Part shown: positions 1-7,203 of the stretch, in pieces | How positions within the stretch are numbered: position 1 is the first letter of the stretch | How the letters are laid out: every line of letters begins with the position of its first letter | NCBI GenBank assembly: GCA_013695115.1 | Contig: JACDBD010000038.1 | Span: forward strand, 1-11,642 | Length of the DNA stretch: 11,642 nucleotides | Source: Actinomycetota bacterium | GTDB taxonomy: Bacteria > Actinomycetota > Acidimicrobiia > IMCC26256 > JACDBD01 | Reading direction: 5' to 3' | Notes under the pieces: model-generated | Seen by the model: the letters and a program-made list of their open reading frames with translations, nothing else | Database searches by the model: none | What the model was told of the DNA's origin: nothing | Made by a program: the position numbers and the translations under genes

Positions 1-786
1 GAGCAGGAGCCCGCCGACGAGCATCACCCACGTCCCCTCGACGGGATCGAATCCGCGGTCGACGCCCCTCACCGTGCCGGCCTCGAGGAACCGGCTGAGG
101 ACCGAGGCGGCGGTGAACACCAACAGCCCCGCGGCCACCCCGGCGGCCAGGGCGCGCCGCCCCACCGCCACCACGACCGGGCCCGCGACCAGGGCCAGGA
201 CCACCACGATCTGAGCCCACAGGCTCCGGGCCGACGGCACCAGCGGCGACCCCTGCGCGAACCCCCCGCCGAGAGCGAAGTCGACGTAGTTGAGGCCGTA
301 GCCGTAGGCCGTCACGAACCCGGCGAACGCGCCCAGCACTGCCAGCCAGGCCACCGCCGGGCCCACCGGCCGCAACACCGGCCGCTCGACTCCCCCGACC
401 AGCAACCCGAGGACGGCGAGCGCAGCCCCGGCGGCGACCACGGCGAACCCGGCCCCGTCGACGACGACCCCCAGACCGGCGTCGACCCGGAAACGGTCGT
501 CGGTGACGCGAGTGATCTCCAGCGCCCGAGCCCCCACGAAGGTGGCGCACAACGCGACCAGCAGGCCCGTCCCCGCCAGCTGGGTACCGCGCCGCGCGAG
601 CAGCAGGAGCCCGCCCGCCACCACTCCGCTCACGAAGAACACGACGAACCACCGCGGCCCCGGCTCCAGCCGGCGGGCGAACCCGTCGTCGTAGTAGTCG
701 GGGAACACCGCTGCCAGGCTGACCAGCGCCCCGACCAGCGCCACGATCCCGCCGATCAGCGGGAGCACTCGAGGTGACTCGTTCAT
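1..786 (-). CDS. Multi-pass integral membrane protein, C-terminus cut by window edge
   Basis: The reverse strand is open from ATG at 786 to the left edge, 262 codons without a stop, so the gene is partial. The product begins MNESPRVLPLIGG and has about seven or eight hydrophobic segments, near residues 9-28, 47-64, 70-88, 104-131, 143-165, 189-208, 212-229 and from 252 on. Short charged loops separate them, such as the stretch around residues 29-46 with DYYDDG. A purine-rich GGGGGGAGGG stretch ends 2-3 bases before the ATG and is a close but plausible ribosome binding site. I recognise no family motif or catalytic residue; the protein could be an uncharacterised actinobacterial membrane protein or part of a transporter. 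The continuous hydrophobic coding pattern makes the reading frame convincing; the function is unknown. Confidence 0.75.
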   Translation of the reverse strand, partial: MNESPRVLPLIGGIVALVGALVSLAAVFPDYYDDGFARRLEPGPRWFVVFFVSGVVAGGLLLLARRGTQLAGTGLLVALCATFVGARALEITRVTDDRFRVDAGLGVVVDGAGFAVVAAGAALAVLGLLVGGVERPVLRPVGPAVAWLAVLGAFAGFVTAYGYGLNYVDFALGGGFAQGSPLVPSARSLWAQIVVVLALVAGPVVVAVGRRALAAGVAAGLLVFTAASVLSRFLEAGTVRGVDRGFDPVEGTWVMLVGGLLL

Positions 787-1298
787 CGCCCTCCCCCCCT
801 CGCTCATGTTTCGTGCACTACTAGCCGGACGTGAGGGGTCGAGTCGACACCAGCGGCGCTCGACGGGGCCCACCTCACTGCGAGGTCTGGGTCAACTGCA
901 GTCCCACCGACCCCGATGGGATAGTGGTCGTGGTCGGGGTGCGACAGCGACCGGCCGTCGACGAGCGCGGGGACGATCATCGCCAGGCGCACCCCCGCCG
1001 TCGCCAGCCCGTGGAGCTGATTGAACAGCCACTCGGGGTCGCGCAGCGTCAGGTGCGCCACCGGGTGCAGGCGGCGCCGCCCTCGGCCACGACCGTCGCG
1101 GCCCAGCGGTTCCACGCCCCCATGTTCGCGGTCAGCGTCGGCAGCGACTCCGACAGGCGCCGCTCCCACAACACCCGACGACTGCTCACTCGCGGTTCCT
1201 AGTCCGTGAGTCTTTTCAGGCGACCGCCGCAGCGAATGCCGAGAAGAGGTCACCGGGAAGGGCGTGGCGTCCGAGCCCGAAGGCCGACCCACCGTTGG
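787..1298. other. Region between membrane protein and ABM-like gene
   Basis: This 512-base stretch holds the amidohydrolase remnant (about 927-1189) and otherwise no gene I can support. Positions 787-926 follow the remnant on the minus strand; the frame there remains open to 804 but no longer resembles any family I know. Positions 1190-1298 lie between the remnant and the stop of the ABM-like gene and carry no convincing coding signal or strong hairpin. Confidence 0.5.
927..1189 (-). pseudogene. Decayed amidohydrolase-family gene fragment with a frameshift
   Basis: Two reverse-strand frames together read as one piece of an amidohydrolase (metal-dependent hydrolase, TIM-barrel) protein. From GTG at 1189 one frame gives LWERRLSESLPTLTANMGAWNRWAATVVAEGG, then meets a stop. 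The neighbouring frame gives RRLHPVAHLTLRD, then DPEWLFNQLHGLATAGVRLA and VDGRSLSHPDHD. The switch falls at the GC run near 1075-1085 and is explained by one missing base. After DHD (about 927) the recognisable sequence ends, although that frame stays open to a TGA at 804-806. The upstream N-terminal part is missing too: a TAG lies at 1199-1201 just before the GTG. Intact relatives are normally around 350-400 residues, so this is about a quarter of a gene. The family call rests on my memory of the motif pattern, not on a search. Confidence 0.6.
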
Positions 1299-1580
1299 CT
1301 AGGCCTGCGCGACAACCTCGAACACCTCGGCGGACACGAAGGTCACCGGGGCACCGGGCGGCGGGCCTTCGCGCGCCGACTCCGCCGCGGCCTTCGCCGC
1401 CTCCTCGCTCTCGAACACGAGCAGGCTCCGACCCTGAGTACCGTCGGTAGAACGCGTCCACGTGCCGCCGACGAACCCCGGCATCTGCTTGATCATCGGC
1501 AGCAACTGATCGTGCAACATCGCCACGGCCTCCGCGCCCCGACTCGCGTCGATGTCAACGGTCCCGAGCATGGCGTGCAT
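1299..1580 (-). CDS. Small ABM-like (dimeric alpha/beta-barrel) protein
   Basis: The product is 93 residues from ATG at 1580, chosen because GAGGAGGAG lies 5-13 bases upstream; the reading frame stays open further upstream to 1775, but without coding character. The protein starts MHAMLGTVDI and has the layout of an antibiotic-biosynthesis-monooxygenase-type domain: beta strand (AMLGTVDID), helix (GAEAVAMLHDQLLPMIKQ), the usual turn MPGFVGGTW, a strand (RSLLVFES), a helix (EEAAKAAAESA) and a final strand (FVSAEVFEVVAQ). Such proteins usually form dimers and range from monooxygenases to heme-binding or purely structural roles; no catalytic residue can be assigned here. It stands alone, 388 bases downstream of the secreted-protein gene. 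The fold call is fairly good; the substrate is unknown. Confidence 0.8.
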   Translation of the reverse strand: MHAMLGTVDIDASRGAEAVAMLHDQLLPMIKQMPGFVGGTWTRSTDGTQGRSLLVFESEEAAKAAAESAREGPPPGAPVTFVSAEVFEVVAQA

Positions 1581-1968
1581 TAGCTCTCCTCCTCTGTCAG
1601 GGTGACGTGTCCATCGGGCGCCAGTGTGTCGCATCGCGGACCCCCCGACACGCGGCGTCCGCCAAACCGGCTGATAAAGACCGCCCCGACGTGGAGGAAC
1701 AGCACCCCGACGGACCGGGTACGCGGTCGTCCTCGAGAAGCCTGACTGGTCGATGTGCGTCGGCTCCACATGCACCCGACCAACACGAAAGAGCGGTTCT
1801 CGGAGGCGTCAGCACGACGCGTGGTTCGACCCGACCGTGAGGCCGCAGCTGCCTCCGAATACGCCCGAGGCGGAGTTTTGGGAGATTCGCAACAGCCGAA
1901 TCAAGTAACCGAGACCAACGATGGCGCGAGCTCGCGGCGTTCGCACACCCTCGGCGCTGCCTTCGGGA
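1581..1968. other. Intergenic region between ABM-like and secreted-protein genes
   Basis: Apart from the ribosome binding site of the ABM-like gene I see no gene here. Open frames exist on both strands but have arginine- and proline-rich shadow composition. A perfect 12-base palindrome, CGCGAGCTCGCG, lies at 1925-1936, some 33 bases after the stop of the secreted-protein gene. It has no loop and no T run, so it is not a standard terminator. Confidence 0.5.
1586..1594 (-). promoter_or_regulatory. Ribosome binding site of ABM-like gene
   Basis: On the reverse strand GAGGAGGAG precedes ATG 1580 by five bases. It fixes the start at MHAML rather than at the more distant in-frame ATG near 1775. 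Confidence 0.7.
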
Positions 1969-3351
1969 TCACGCGCCGCGGAGGTGGGCCGCGGCCCGGG
2001 CGGCGTGATCGGCGGCGGCCGGCGCGTCCCCGGCGCTCGAGGCGCCCCGCAGCGCGCGCAGCTCGGCGTCGAGGTTCGCCAGCCGGGTCTCGCTCACTGA
2101 GCTGGGAAGCCGGTCGCGGATCCACTCGAGCACTGCGACCTCCCCCGTCACTCCGGCCAGATCCTTCGCTGCGGCGTGCACACGCAGTTGCTGGGCGTGC
2201 AGGTTGAAGCGGTCGACCTCGACGTTCCCGCGGTAGAGCAACTCGAGATCGAGCGCCGACTGCGCTACGTCAACCGCGGCTTGTGCCGAGGCCGCCACAC
2301 GCTGGTTGGTCACGGCGCGCTCGAGGGCTTTGAGCGCTCGGTTCATCGTGTCTACGACCGGCGACGGATAGTCGTTCGCCTTGAGCTCCTTCCAGAGGCT
2401 CCCCATGCGCTTCAGCGTCGGGTTCGCCGCTTCCCAGTCCTCGAGGCGGGCGTTCTCGAGGATCCCCCATGCACTCGTCGACAGGAGCCGGAGCTCGGCG
2501 GGCACCACGGCGTTGATCCCGTCGGTCGGGACGGCGAGAGCGAGTGCCTCGGTGTCGCCACCGGAGCTGGTGTCGAACTCGCCGTAGCCGGGGGCGAACA
2601 CCTTGTCGGAGGTGGAGCCGTCGAGATGCAGCTCCTGCATCACGACGGCGCCGTCCACCGGTCCCCTGGGACCGTCGACGGTCTGGTCGATCTCCTTCAC
2701 CGCGATCTCCTCGAACACGACTCCGGTCACGTTCTCGGCCCGGAACACGTCGCCGGACTGTGGGTCCGCGGGCATGATCATTGCGGGCGGTCCGTCGCGG
2801 CCCGCGAGCCACGTGCCTTCGGTGATCGCGACCGCGCCGTTGCGGTAGTCGAACACGTCCTCGCCGAGGTACCAGACGGCCCCGTCGTCGGCCTGGGCGT
2901 AGCGGTCGAGCGCGACCTCTTCGATGCGGCCGTCGAGGTAGGCGGTGTACTGCGACACGACCACTTCGATCGGCACGCCGTCCACGGTCACGGTTTGCGT
3001 GTCCGGGAGCAGTGTGGTCTCAGCCCGGAACGGCAGCCCGTCCACTTCGCCGAGCAGCACCACCGAGTCGAGTGCGCTGATCGGGAAGAGGGGGTTGGTG
3101 ATCTGCGTCGGATTGGAGAAGGTCGGCCGCTCGACATCGACGCGCTCACTCGTCGGAGCACAGCCCTTGCCGCTGTAGGTGCCGCACCGCGTGACCGGCC
3201 ATTCGACGGTCGTCCCTACCGCCGGATCTGCGGGTGGCTCTTGTGCCCCCGCGCCGGAATGGCCGCCGATTGCGGCGCCCGAGCCGGCGGCACCACCGAG
3301 GACGACGGCGATGAGCGCGCCCGCCAGAGTTCGTTTCTGCATGATCGCCAT
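1969..3351 (-). CDS. Secreted protein of unknown function with helical C-terminus
   Basis: The product is 460 residues from ATG 3351; AGAAGGG lies seven bases upstream. Residues 1-37 form a signal peptide: basic MQKR, hydrophobic LAGALIAVVLGGAAG, then an AGA-Q type end. The mature part has two cysteines close together (C56, C64), then a beta-rich domain around residues 75-280 with the repeated style YLDGRIEEVALDRYAQ, WYLGEDVFDY, GTWLAGRDGPPAM and KVFAPGYGEFD. Residues about 290-460 are predicted mostly helical, with a heptad-like stretch RALKALERAVTNQ and an alanine-rich tail. No enzyme motif, sorting signal or lipobox is visible. I recall similar uncharacterised secreted proteins in actinobacteria but cannot name a family. 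The gene lies 95 bases downstream of the kinase, with its own putative regulator site at 3407-3422, so it is a likely output of the two-component system. Confidence 0.85.
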   Translation of the reverse strand: MAIMQKRTLAGALIAVVLGGAAGSGAAIGGHSGAGAQEPPADPAVGTTVEWPVTRCGTYSGKGCAPTSERVDVERPTFSNPTQITNPLFPISALDSVVLLGEVDGLPFRAETTLLPDTQTVTVDGVPIEVVVSQYTAYLDGRIEEVALDRYAQADDGAVWYLGEDVFDYRNGAVAITEGTWLAGRDGPPAMIMPADPQSGDVFRAENVTGVVFEEIAVKEIDQTVDGPRGPVDGAVVMQELHLDGSTSDKVFAPGYGEFDTSSGGDTEALALAVPTDGINAVVPAELRLLSTSAWGILENARLEDWEAANPTLKRMGSLWKELKANDYPSPVVDTMNRALKALERAVTNQRVAASAQAAVDVAQSALDLELLYRGNVEVDRFNLHAQQLRVHAAAKDLAGVTGEVAVLEWIRDRLPSSVSETRLANLDAELRALRGASSAGDAPAAADHAARAAAHLRGA

Positions 3352-3406
3352 CGCAGTGCCCTTCTCTCGTTGAGCTGGTGTCGCTTCGCACCGTACGAAG
3401 TGAACC

Positions 3407-3422
3407 TGAGAGGGCGATGAGA
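3407..3422. promoter_or_regulatory. Putative response-regulator site: direct repeat before secreted-protein gene
   Basis: On the plus strand TGAGA occurs twice, at 3407-3411 and 3418-3422, with an 11-base period. Read with flanks it is TGAGAG-GGCGA-TGAGAA. The same arrangement occurs at 5491-5506 before the response-regulator gene. OmpR-family regulators bind tandem half-sites about one helical turn apart, and mycobacterial PhoP and MprA sites are of this general kind. The site lies 56 bases upstream of the start codon at 3351, in the only non-coding gap between kinase and secreted protein. Binding is inferred. Confidence 0.5.
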
Positions 3423-3446
3423 AACGGTGTGCGTTGGAGATCTTTC

Positions 3447-4790
3447 TTACGATGCGTTCGGGAGCCAGATGCGTAGGGTCATCGGCGCGGTGCCGACAAC
3501 CGCGGCGCTTCCGCCGTGCCCCTCGGCGATCGCCTGCACGATCGCGAGCCCGAGACCAGCGCCCTCACCGGTGCGGGCACGATCGCCGCGGGCGAATCGC
3601 TCGAACGCGCGCGCCGCGAGGTCCGGAGGGAATCCAGGACCCTCGTCGGAGACGTCGATCTCGATGCCGCCGGCTGAGCTCCGCGCGCCCAGCACGATCT
3701 CGCCTTCACCGTGGCGTAGCGCGTTCTCGACGAGGTTTCCCAACGCTTGGCGCAAACGTACCGGATCCGCGTGCACCAGCAGGTCCGGCGCGCCCTCGAC
3801 CCGGATGACCCGACCTCCGCGCGAGGCGCGATCGGCGAATCGGTCACGCACTCCACCCAGGAGCACTCGCACCTGGGTCGGCTCGGGCCGGATCGGCAGT
3901 TTCCCCTCGCCGGCGCGCGCGATTACGAGCAGATCCTCCGCGAGTTGAGTGAGGCGATCGCACTCTTCGGTCGCAGCGACCAGCGACGCGTGCACCGGCG
4001 TTTCGGTGCCGGCGACCTGTAACGCACTTTCGAGCTCGGTCTTGATGATCGCGATCGGTGTGCGCACCTCGTGGCTCGCGTCGGCGACAAAGCGGCTCTC
4101 CCGTTCGAACGCCGCTCGCAGGCGCGCCAGCATCTCGTTGAGCGTCTCGCCCAGCCGTCGGATCTCGTCGTGGGCGGCGGGCAGCGGGAGCCCCTCGTCG
4201 CCGGGGTGCATCGACACCTCGCGGGCCCGTCGCCGCATCGCCTCGACGGGAGCGAGGCCCGCGGTCGCGAGTAGGTACCCGATCATCGACGCGAGCACGA
4301 TCGCGACCGCTCCGCCGACCACGAAGGACGTGACGACATTGGTGAGCGCGTCGTTGCGGTCGAGAAGTGATTGGCCCACGACCACGATTGCCATCCCTTC
4401 GCCACTCCCGGAGCGAGCGAGCAACCGCACGGGCCCGTCGACACCCGGGAGTCGACGCTCGAGAGTCACCGTTCTCGCTGCCGCCCGCCGGGCTTCTGCG
4501 GGACTCAGAGCATCGCCGCGCAGCGTGCCCACCGAGTCGAGCACCTCCCCCGTCGGCGACACCAGCTGCACGAACGACTCCTCGGGATCCTCGAGCGCGA
4601 CTCCGACCAGCGACGGCTCACGCGGCGGCTCGACGAGTGCAGCCGCTCGGGACCGAAGGTTCGCGTCGATCTGGTCGTCGAGGTCCGCTCGCAGCCGCAG
4701 GTACACGAACAGCGCCGCGCTCGCGAGCATCAGCAGCATCGCCAGTCCGAAGGCGACCGTGAGCCTGACCCGGATCGGCAGCCGATTCAG
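3447..4790 (-). CDS. Sensor histidine kinase (OmpR-partner type)
   Basis: This is an inner-membrane sensor that would autophosphorylate and pass phosphate to the regulator encoded just upstream. From the proposed start there are 447 residues: TM1 about 9-31, an outer domain 32-150 with no known sensor motif, TM2 about 152-176, a HAMP linker to about 230, the H-box FVADASHEVRTP with H240, the N-box LGNLVENALRHG (N352, N356), the G1 box DEGPGF (382-387) and the G2 box GAGLGLAI (410-417). All key ATPase residues are present. The start is unusual: no ATG, GTG or TTG lies in frame between about 4930 and TM1. I chose CTG at 4790, which overlaps the TGA of the regulator (CTGA), because it gives a normal N-terminus LNRLPIRVRL. 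The frame is open to 5045, so a longer form is possible but would run through the regulator gene. Confidence 0.93.
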   Translation of the reverse strand: MNRLPIRVRLTVAFGLAMLLMLASAALFVYLRLRADLDDQIDANLRSRAAALVEPPREPSLVGVALEDPEESFVQLVSPTGEVLDSVGTLRGDALSPAEARRAAARTVTLERRLPGVDGPVRLLARSGSGEGMAIVVVGQSLLDRNDALTNVVTSFVVGGAVAIVLASMIGYLLATAGLAPVEAMRRRAREVSMHPGDEGLPLPAAHDEIRRLGETLNEMLARLRAAFERESRFVADASHEVRTPIAIIKTELESALQVAGTETPVHASLVAATEECDRLTQLAEDLLVIARAGEGKLPIRPEPTQVRVLLGGVRDRFADRASRGGRVIRVEGAPDLLVHADPVRLRQALGNLVENALRHGEGEIVLGARSSAGGIEIDVSDEGPGFPPDLAARAFERFARGDRARTGEGAGLGLAIVQAIAEGHGGSAAVVGTAPMTLRIWLPNAS

Positions 4791-5467
4791 ACGCCACCAT
4801 CCGAACGGAGGCGGTATCCAGTGCCGCGAACGGTTTCGAGCGACCGCACACTGAAGGGTCGGTCGATCTTCTCGCGCAGGTACCGCACGTACACCTCGAC
4901 CACGTTGGACCGATGCTCGTACTCGAAGTCCCACGCGGCATCGAGCAGTTGCTGCTGGCTCAGCACCTGTCCAGCTGAGCGCATGAACGTCTCGAGCAAC
5001 GCGTACTCGCGCGCGGACAGCTCGATCTCGGTGTCGCCACGCCATGCCTGTCGAGCGGCCGGATCGAGGCGGAGCGACCCGACCTCGATGGTCGACGGGC
5101 GCTCGACCGGTTCACGCCGGACGAGCGCCCGCAGCCGGGCGAGCAGTTCGGCAAGCGAGAACGGCTTGGTCAGGTAGTCGTCGGCACCGGCGTCGAGGCC
5201 CCGCACCCGGTCCTCGATGGCGTCGCGCGCCGTCACCATGATGATCGGCACCCAAACGCCGTCGGCGCGTAGCAACCGGCACGTCTCGAAGCCGTCGATA
5301 TCGGGGAGCATCACGTCGAGCACCATGGCGTCGTAGCTCGCTGCCCGCACCATCCAGAGGGCGTCGTCGCTCGTGGCGGCGACGTCGGCGACGACCCCCG
5401 CGCCCCGCAACGCCCGGCACATGGCGGCAGCCATGCGTATGTCGTCCTCGACGAGCAGGACCCGCAC
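4787..5467 (-). CDS. OmpR-family response regulator, winged-helix DNA binding
   Basis: The product is 226 residues from GTG 5467 (VRVLLVEDD); the frame is open upstream to 6034 but that part overlaps the phospholipase D gene and is not coding. The receiver domain spans about 1-115: acidic pair E7-D8-D9, phospho-acceptor D51 in LDVMLPDIDG, T79 in MVTARD and K101 in LTKPFSL. The C-terminal winged helix spans about 125-222: LRLDPAARQAWRG, ELSAREYALLETF, the recognition helix around RSNVVEVYVRYLREKI, and the wing TVRGTGYRLR. It resembles the MprA/PhoP group, but I cannot assign a named ortholog. Its stop overlaps the kinase start, indicating translational coupling. No clear Shine-Dalgarno precedes the GTG; a direct repeat at 5491-5506 suggests autoregulation. 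Confidence 0.95.
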   Translation of the reverse strand: MRVLLVEDDIRMAAAMCRALRGAGVVADVAATSDDALWMVRAASYDAMVLDVMLPDIDGFETCRLLRADGVWVPIIMVTARDAIEDRVRGLDAGADDYLTKPFSLAELLARLRALVRREPVERPSTIEVGSLRLDPAARQAWRGDTEIELSAREYALLETFMRSAGQVLSQQQLLDAAWDFEYEHRSNVVEVYVRYLREKIDRPFSVRSLETVRGTGYRLRSDGGV

Positions 5468-5490
5468 ACGAGCAGCATGGCTGAAGAAGA

Positions 5491-5506
5491 TGAGAGCATG
5501 CTGAGA
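5491..5506. promoter_or_regulatory. Putative autoregulatory direct repeat before response regulator
   Basis: TGAGA occurs at 5491-5495 and 5502-5506 on the plus strand, again with 11-base period, as TGAGAG-CATGC-TGAGAA. Over 17 bases it matches the site before the secreted-protein gene at 13 positions (TGAGAGNNNGNTGAGAA). It lies 24 bases upstream of the GTG start, in the 116-base gap after the phospholipase D gene. The spacer contains the palindrome AGCATGCT (5495-5502), which overlaps the half-sites. Confidence 0.5.
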
Positions 5507-5539
5507 ACCCCTGGGCCGCCGACGCCCCGTCAGCGTTGC

Positions 5540-5554
5540 CGCCTCGTCGAGGCG
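5540..5554. repeat. Inverted repeat after phospholipase D gene
   Basis: CGCCTCG at 5540-5546 and CGAGGCG at 5548-5554 are perfect arms around a single T. It lies 30 bases past the stop of the phospholipase D gene on the minus strand. A hairpin could form after opening the central pairs, but no T run follows, so it is only a weak terminator candidate; it could also be an operator. Confidence 0.35.
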
Positions 5555-5583
5555 ATTGGGCAAGACCATGCATATGTGGCGGT

Positions 5584-7200
5584 TCAGAACCGTCCGACGC
5601 GCCGCAACTCCTGGGGCCGCCCGTCGGGATCCACGAAGACCCGGTGGGTCGCTGTCGCCCACCACTGAGCGGTCCGCGGTAGGGGCTCCGGCCGGTGCGG
5701 ACGGACCTGGCCCGGGGGACGGGGACCGGCCTGGCCTCGGGCGTACCACTCCTCGAGTGCGGTGGCCGTCTCGCGCCATGCCCGGAAGCCAGCGACCGGG
5801 TCGACGAGGTCGGCGTCGTCGCCCTCGGCGCGCCCGAGGTGTTCGCGCCAGAGCCGAAGCCGGGTCTCTCGGGCGAAGCGGCGAGCGCCGTCCCCGCCGC
5901 CGGCCGGGTCGCGCGGCTCGCGCTCGTCGAGTGTGTCGTCGATCACCGCGCACGACAGTTCGGAGTCGTGCGTCCACGACCGGCGGGTGAGGTTGTCGGA
6001 TCCGATCTCCAGCCACACGTCGTCGAGGATGCACACCTTGGCGTGCACGTAGACGGGTACCCCGTCGGCGTTCTCGAGGTCGTACACGCCGACCCGGTCG
6101 TGGCTGGCCGCGTAGAGGCGGTCGAGCACCCGCAGGCGCCCGATCATCTCGGTCTTGCCCGACTGGCCGCCGCGCTCGGGAAAGCGCGGGACGACGATGA
6201 CGAGGCGGAGCTCGGGGTTACGGGTGAGCGCCTCGGCGAATGTGTCCGCCGCGTCCTCCGACCAGAGGTACTGGTCCTCGACGTAGACGAGCCGGCGCGC
6301 CCGGGGCAGCGCCTTGCGGTAGGCGCGTGCGATGCTGCGCTCGCCCTTGGGCGCGAACGGGTACGGCGGTCGCTTGGCAGGGTACGTGCGCAGCACCTGC
6401 ACTGCGTGCGGCCCGGCGGCGGATGGGTCGGCGCGCACCGGCGGTAGAGGATCGGGGTGGCGGGGCTGGTGCGTGAACAACCGCGTCGCCCACCGCCACG
6501 GGTTGCGGTGGTCGAGCGGCGTGGTATCGCTCCAGCGCTCTCGGAATGTGTGCGCGAGGTCGCCGACGGCCGGTCCGCGCACCTCGAGCTGGAGGTCGTG
6601 CCAGGGCGGACGCTCGCCGTAACGGGGATCGAGCTCGATGGTCTGCGGGTCGCCCAGGTGGCGCGGGTCGTCCCGGCGGCTGTGGCAAAGGTCGATGCCG
6701 CCGACGAAGGCCACGTCGCGTTCCGGGCCGGCCGCCCGGCGGAGGAGGAAGAGCTTCTGGTGGTGGCTGCCGCCCCGCCGCACGCGCTCGTCCAGCAGCA
6801 CCTCGCCGCCCGCCTCGTTGACCTCCTTGACCAGCCGCACGTGCTCCTGCTCGCTGAAGCGCGCTTGGCGCGGGTGCGAGCGCCACAGGAGCCCCCGCAC
6901 GTGAACGCCCCGCTTCACCAGATCGCAGAGGACGACCACGAGCTCCGTGCCCGGCCCGTCGAGGCGCTGGTCGGGGTCACCCTCCCAGTCGGTGAAGTGC
7001 ACCCAGTCGTCCGGACCGAGCTGGCAAAGCTCCTCGTGCAGACGGCCGAAGTACTCCGCCCCGTCGACAAGCACGTTCACGAGGTTGCCCTCGGTCCAGC
7101 CCTCCGGTGCGGCAGGCTCGGCGCCTTCCCGCCGGCGGTCGATCGCGGTGTGCGGGTTCCCGCGCTCGGCCGCGGTGAGGAACCAGGTGTCGAGCCGCAC
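5584..7200 (-). CDS. Phospholipase D family protein with two HKD regions
   Basis: The product is 538 residues from GTG 7200. It has the two-lobed phospholipase D layout, where one histidine from each lobe forms the active site that hydrolyses or transfers phosphodiester bonds, usually of phospholipids. Lobe 1 has SHHQKLFLL (H147, K149) followed by DVAFVGGIDLCHSRRDD. Lobe 2 has YVHAKVCILDD (H386, K388, D393) followed by LEIGSDNLTRRS. In the first motif the usual Asp is Arg154; I recall this in related actinobacterial members, so the enzyme need not be dead. No signal peptide is seen, so the protein is probably cytoplasmic or membrane-associated. The gene starts three bases after the stop of the PsiE-like gene and should be co-translated with it. 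Cardiolipin synthase is less likely, given the lack of N-terminal membrane helices. Confidence 0.9.
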   Translation of the reverse strand: MRLDTWFLTAAERGNPHTAIDRRREGAEPAAPEGWTEGNLVNVLVDGAEYFGRLHEELCQLGPDDWVHFTDWEGDPDQRLDGPGTELVVVLCDLVKRGVHVRGLLWRSHPRQARFSEQEHVRLVKEVNEAGGEVLLDERVRRGGSHHQKLFLLRRAAGPERDVAFVGGIDLCHSRRDDPRHLGDPQTIELDPRYGERPPWHDLQLEVRGPAVGDLAHTFRERWSDTTPLDHRNPWRWATRLFTHQPRHPDPLPPVRADPSAAGPHAVQVLRTYPAKRPPYPFAPKGERSIARAYRKALPRARRLVYVEDQYLWSEDAADTFAEALTRNPELRLVIVVPRFPERGGQSGKTEMIGRLRVLDRLYAASHDRVGVYDLENADGVPVYVHAKVCILDDVWLEIGSDNLTRRSWTHDSELSCAVIDDTLDEREPRDPAGGGDGARRFARETRLRLWREHLGRAEGDDADLVDPVAGFRAWRETATALEEWYARGQAGPRPPGQVRPHRPEPLPRTAQWWATATHRVFVDPDGRPQELRRVGRF

Positions 7201-7203
7201 GGC

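Noticed and set aside
804..1292. Minus-strand open frame of 162 codons
   Set aside because: Only its middle part matches an amidohydrolase; the beginning is out of frame with the remaining conserved part and the end has no recognisable sequence. Treated as a relic, not a gene.
1580..1786. Minus-strand frame with VGVLFLHVGAVFISRFGG upstream of the ABM-like gene
   Set aside because: A short hydrophobic stretch recalls a membrane-protein start, but the rest is not coherent and there is no ribosome binding site; too little to call even a relic.
1851..1875. GCCTC/GAGGC and CTCCG/CGGAG hairpin followed by TTTT
   Set aside because: Five-base stems only, no gene ends upstream on the plus strand, so a terminator call is not supported.
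2176..3420. Plus-strand open frame of 414 codons opposite the secreted-protein gene
   Set aside because: It is the complement of a gene with clear signal peptide and ribosome binding site; its histidine/arginine/glycine/valine-rich composition is typical of antisense shadows in GC-rich DNA.
5468..6034. Long N-terminal extension of the response regulator
   Set aside because: It overlaps the phospholipase D gene, is arginine/proline-rich, and the receiver domain begins properly at GTG 5467.
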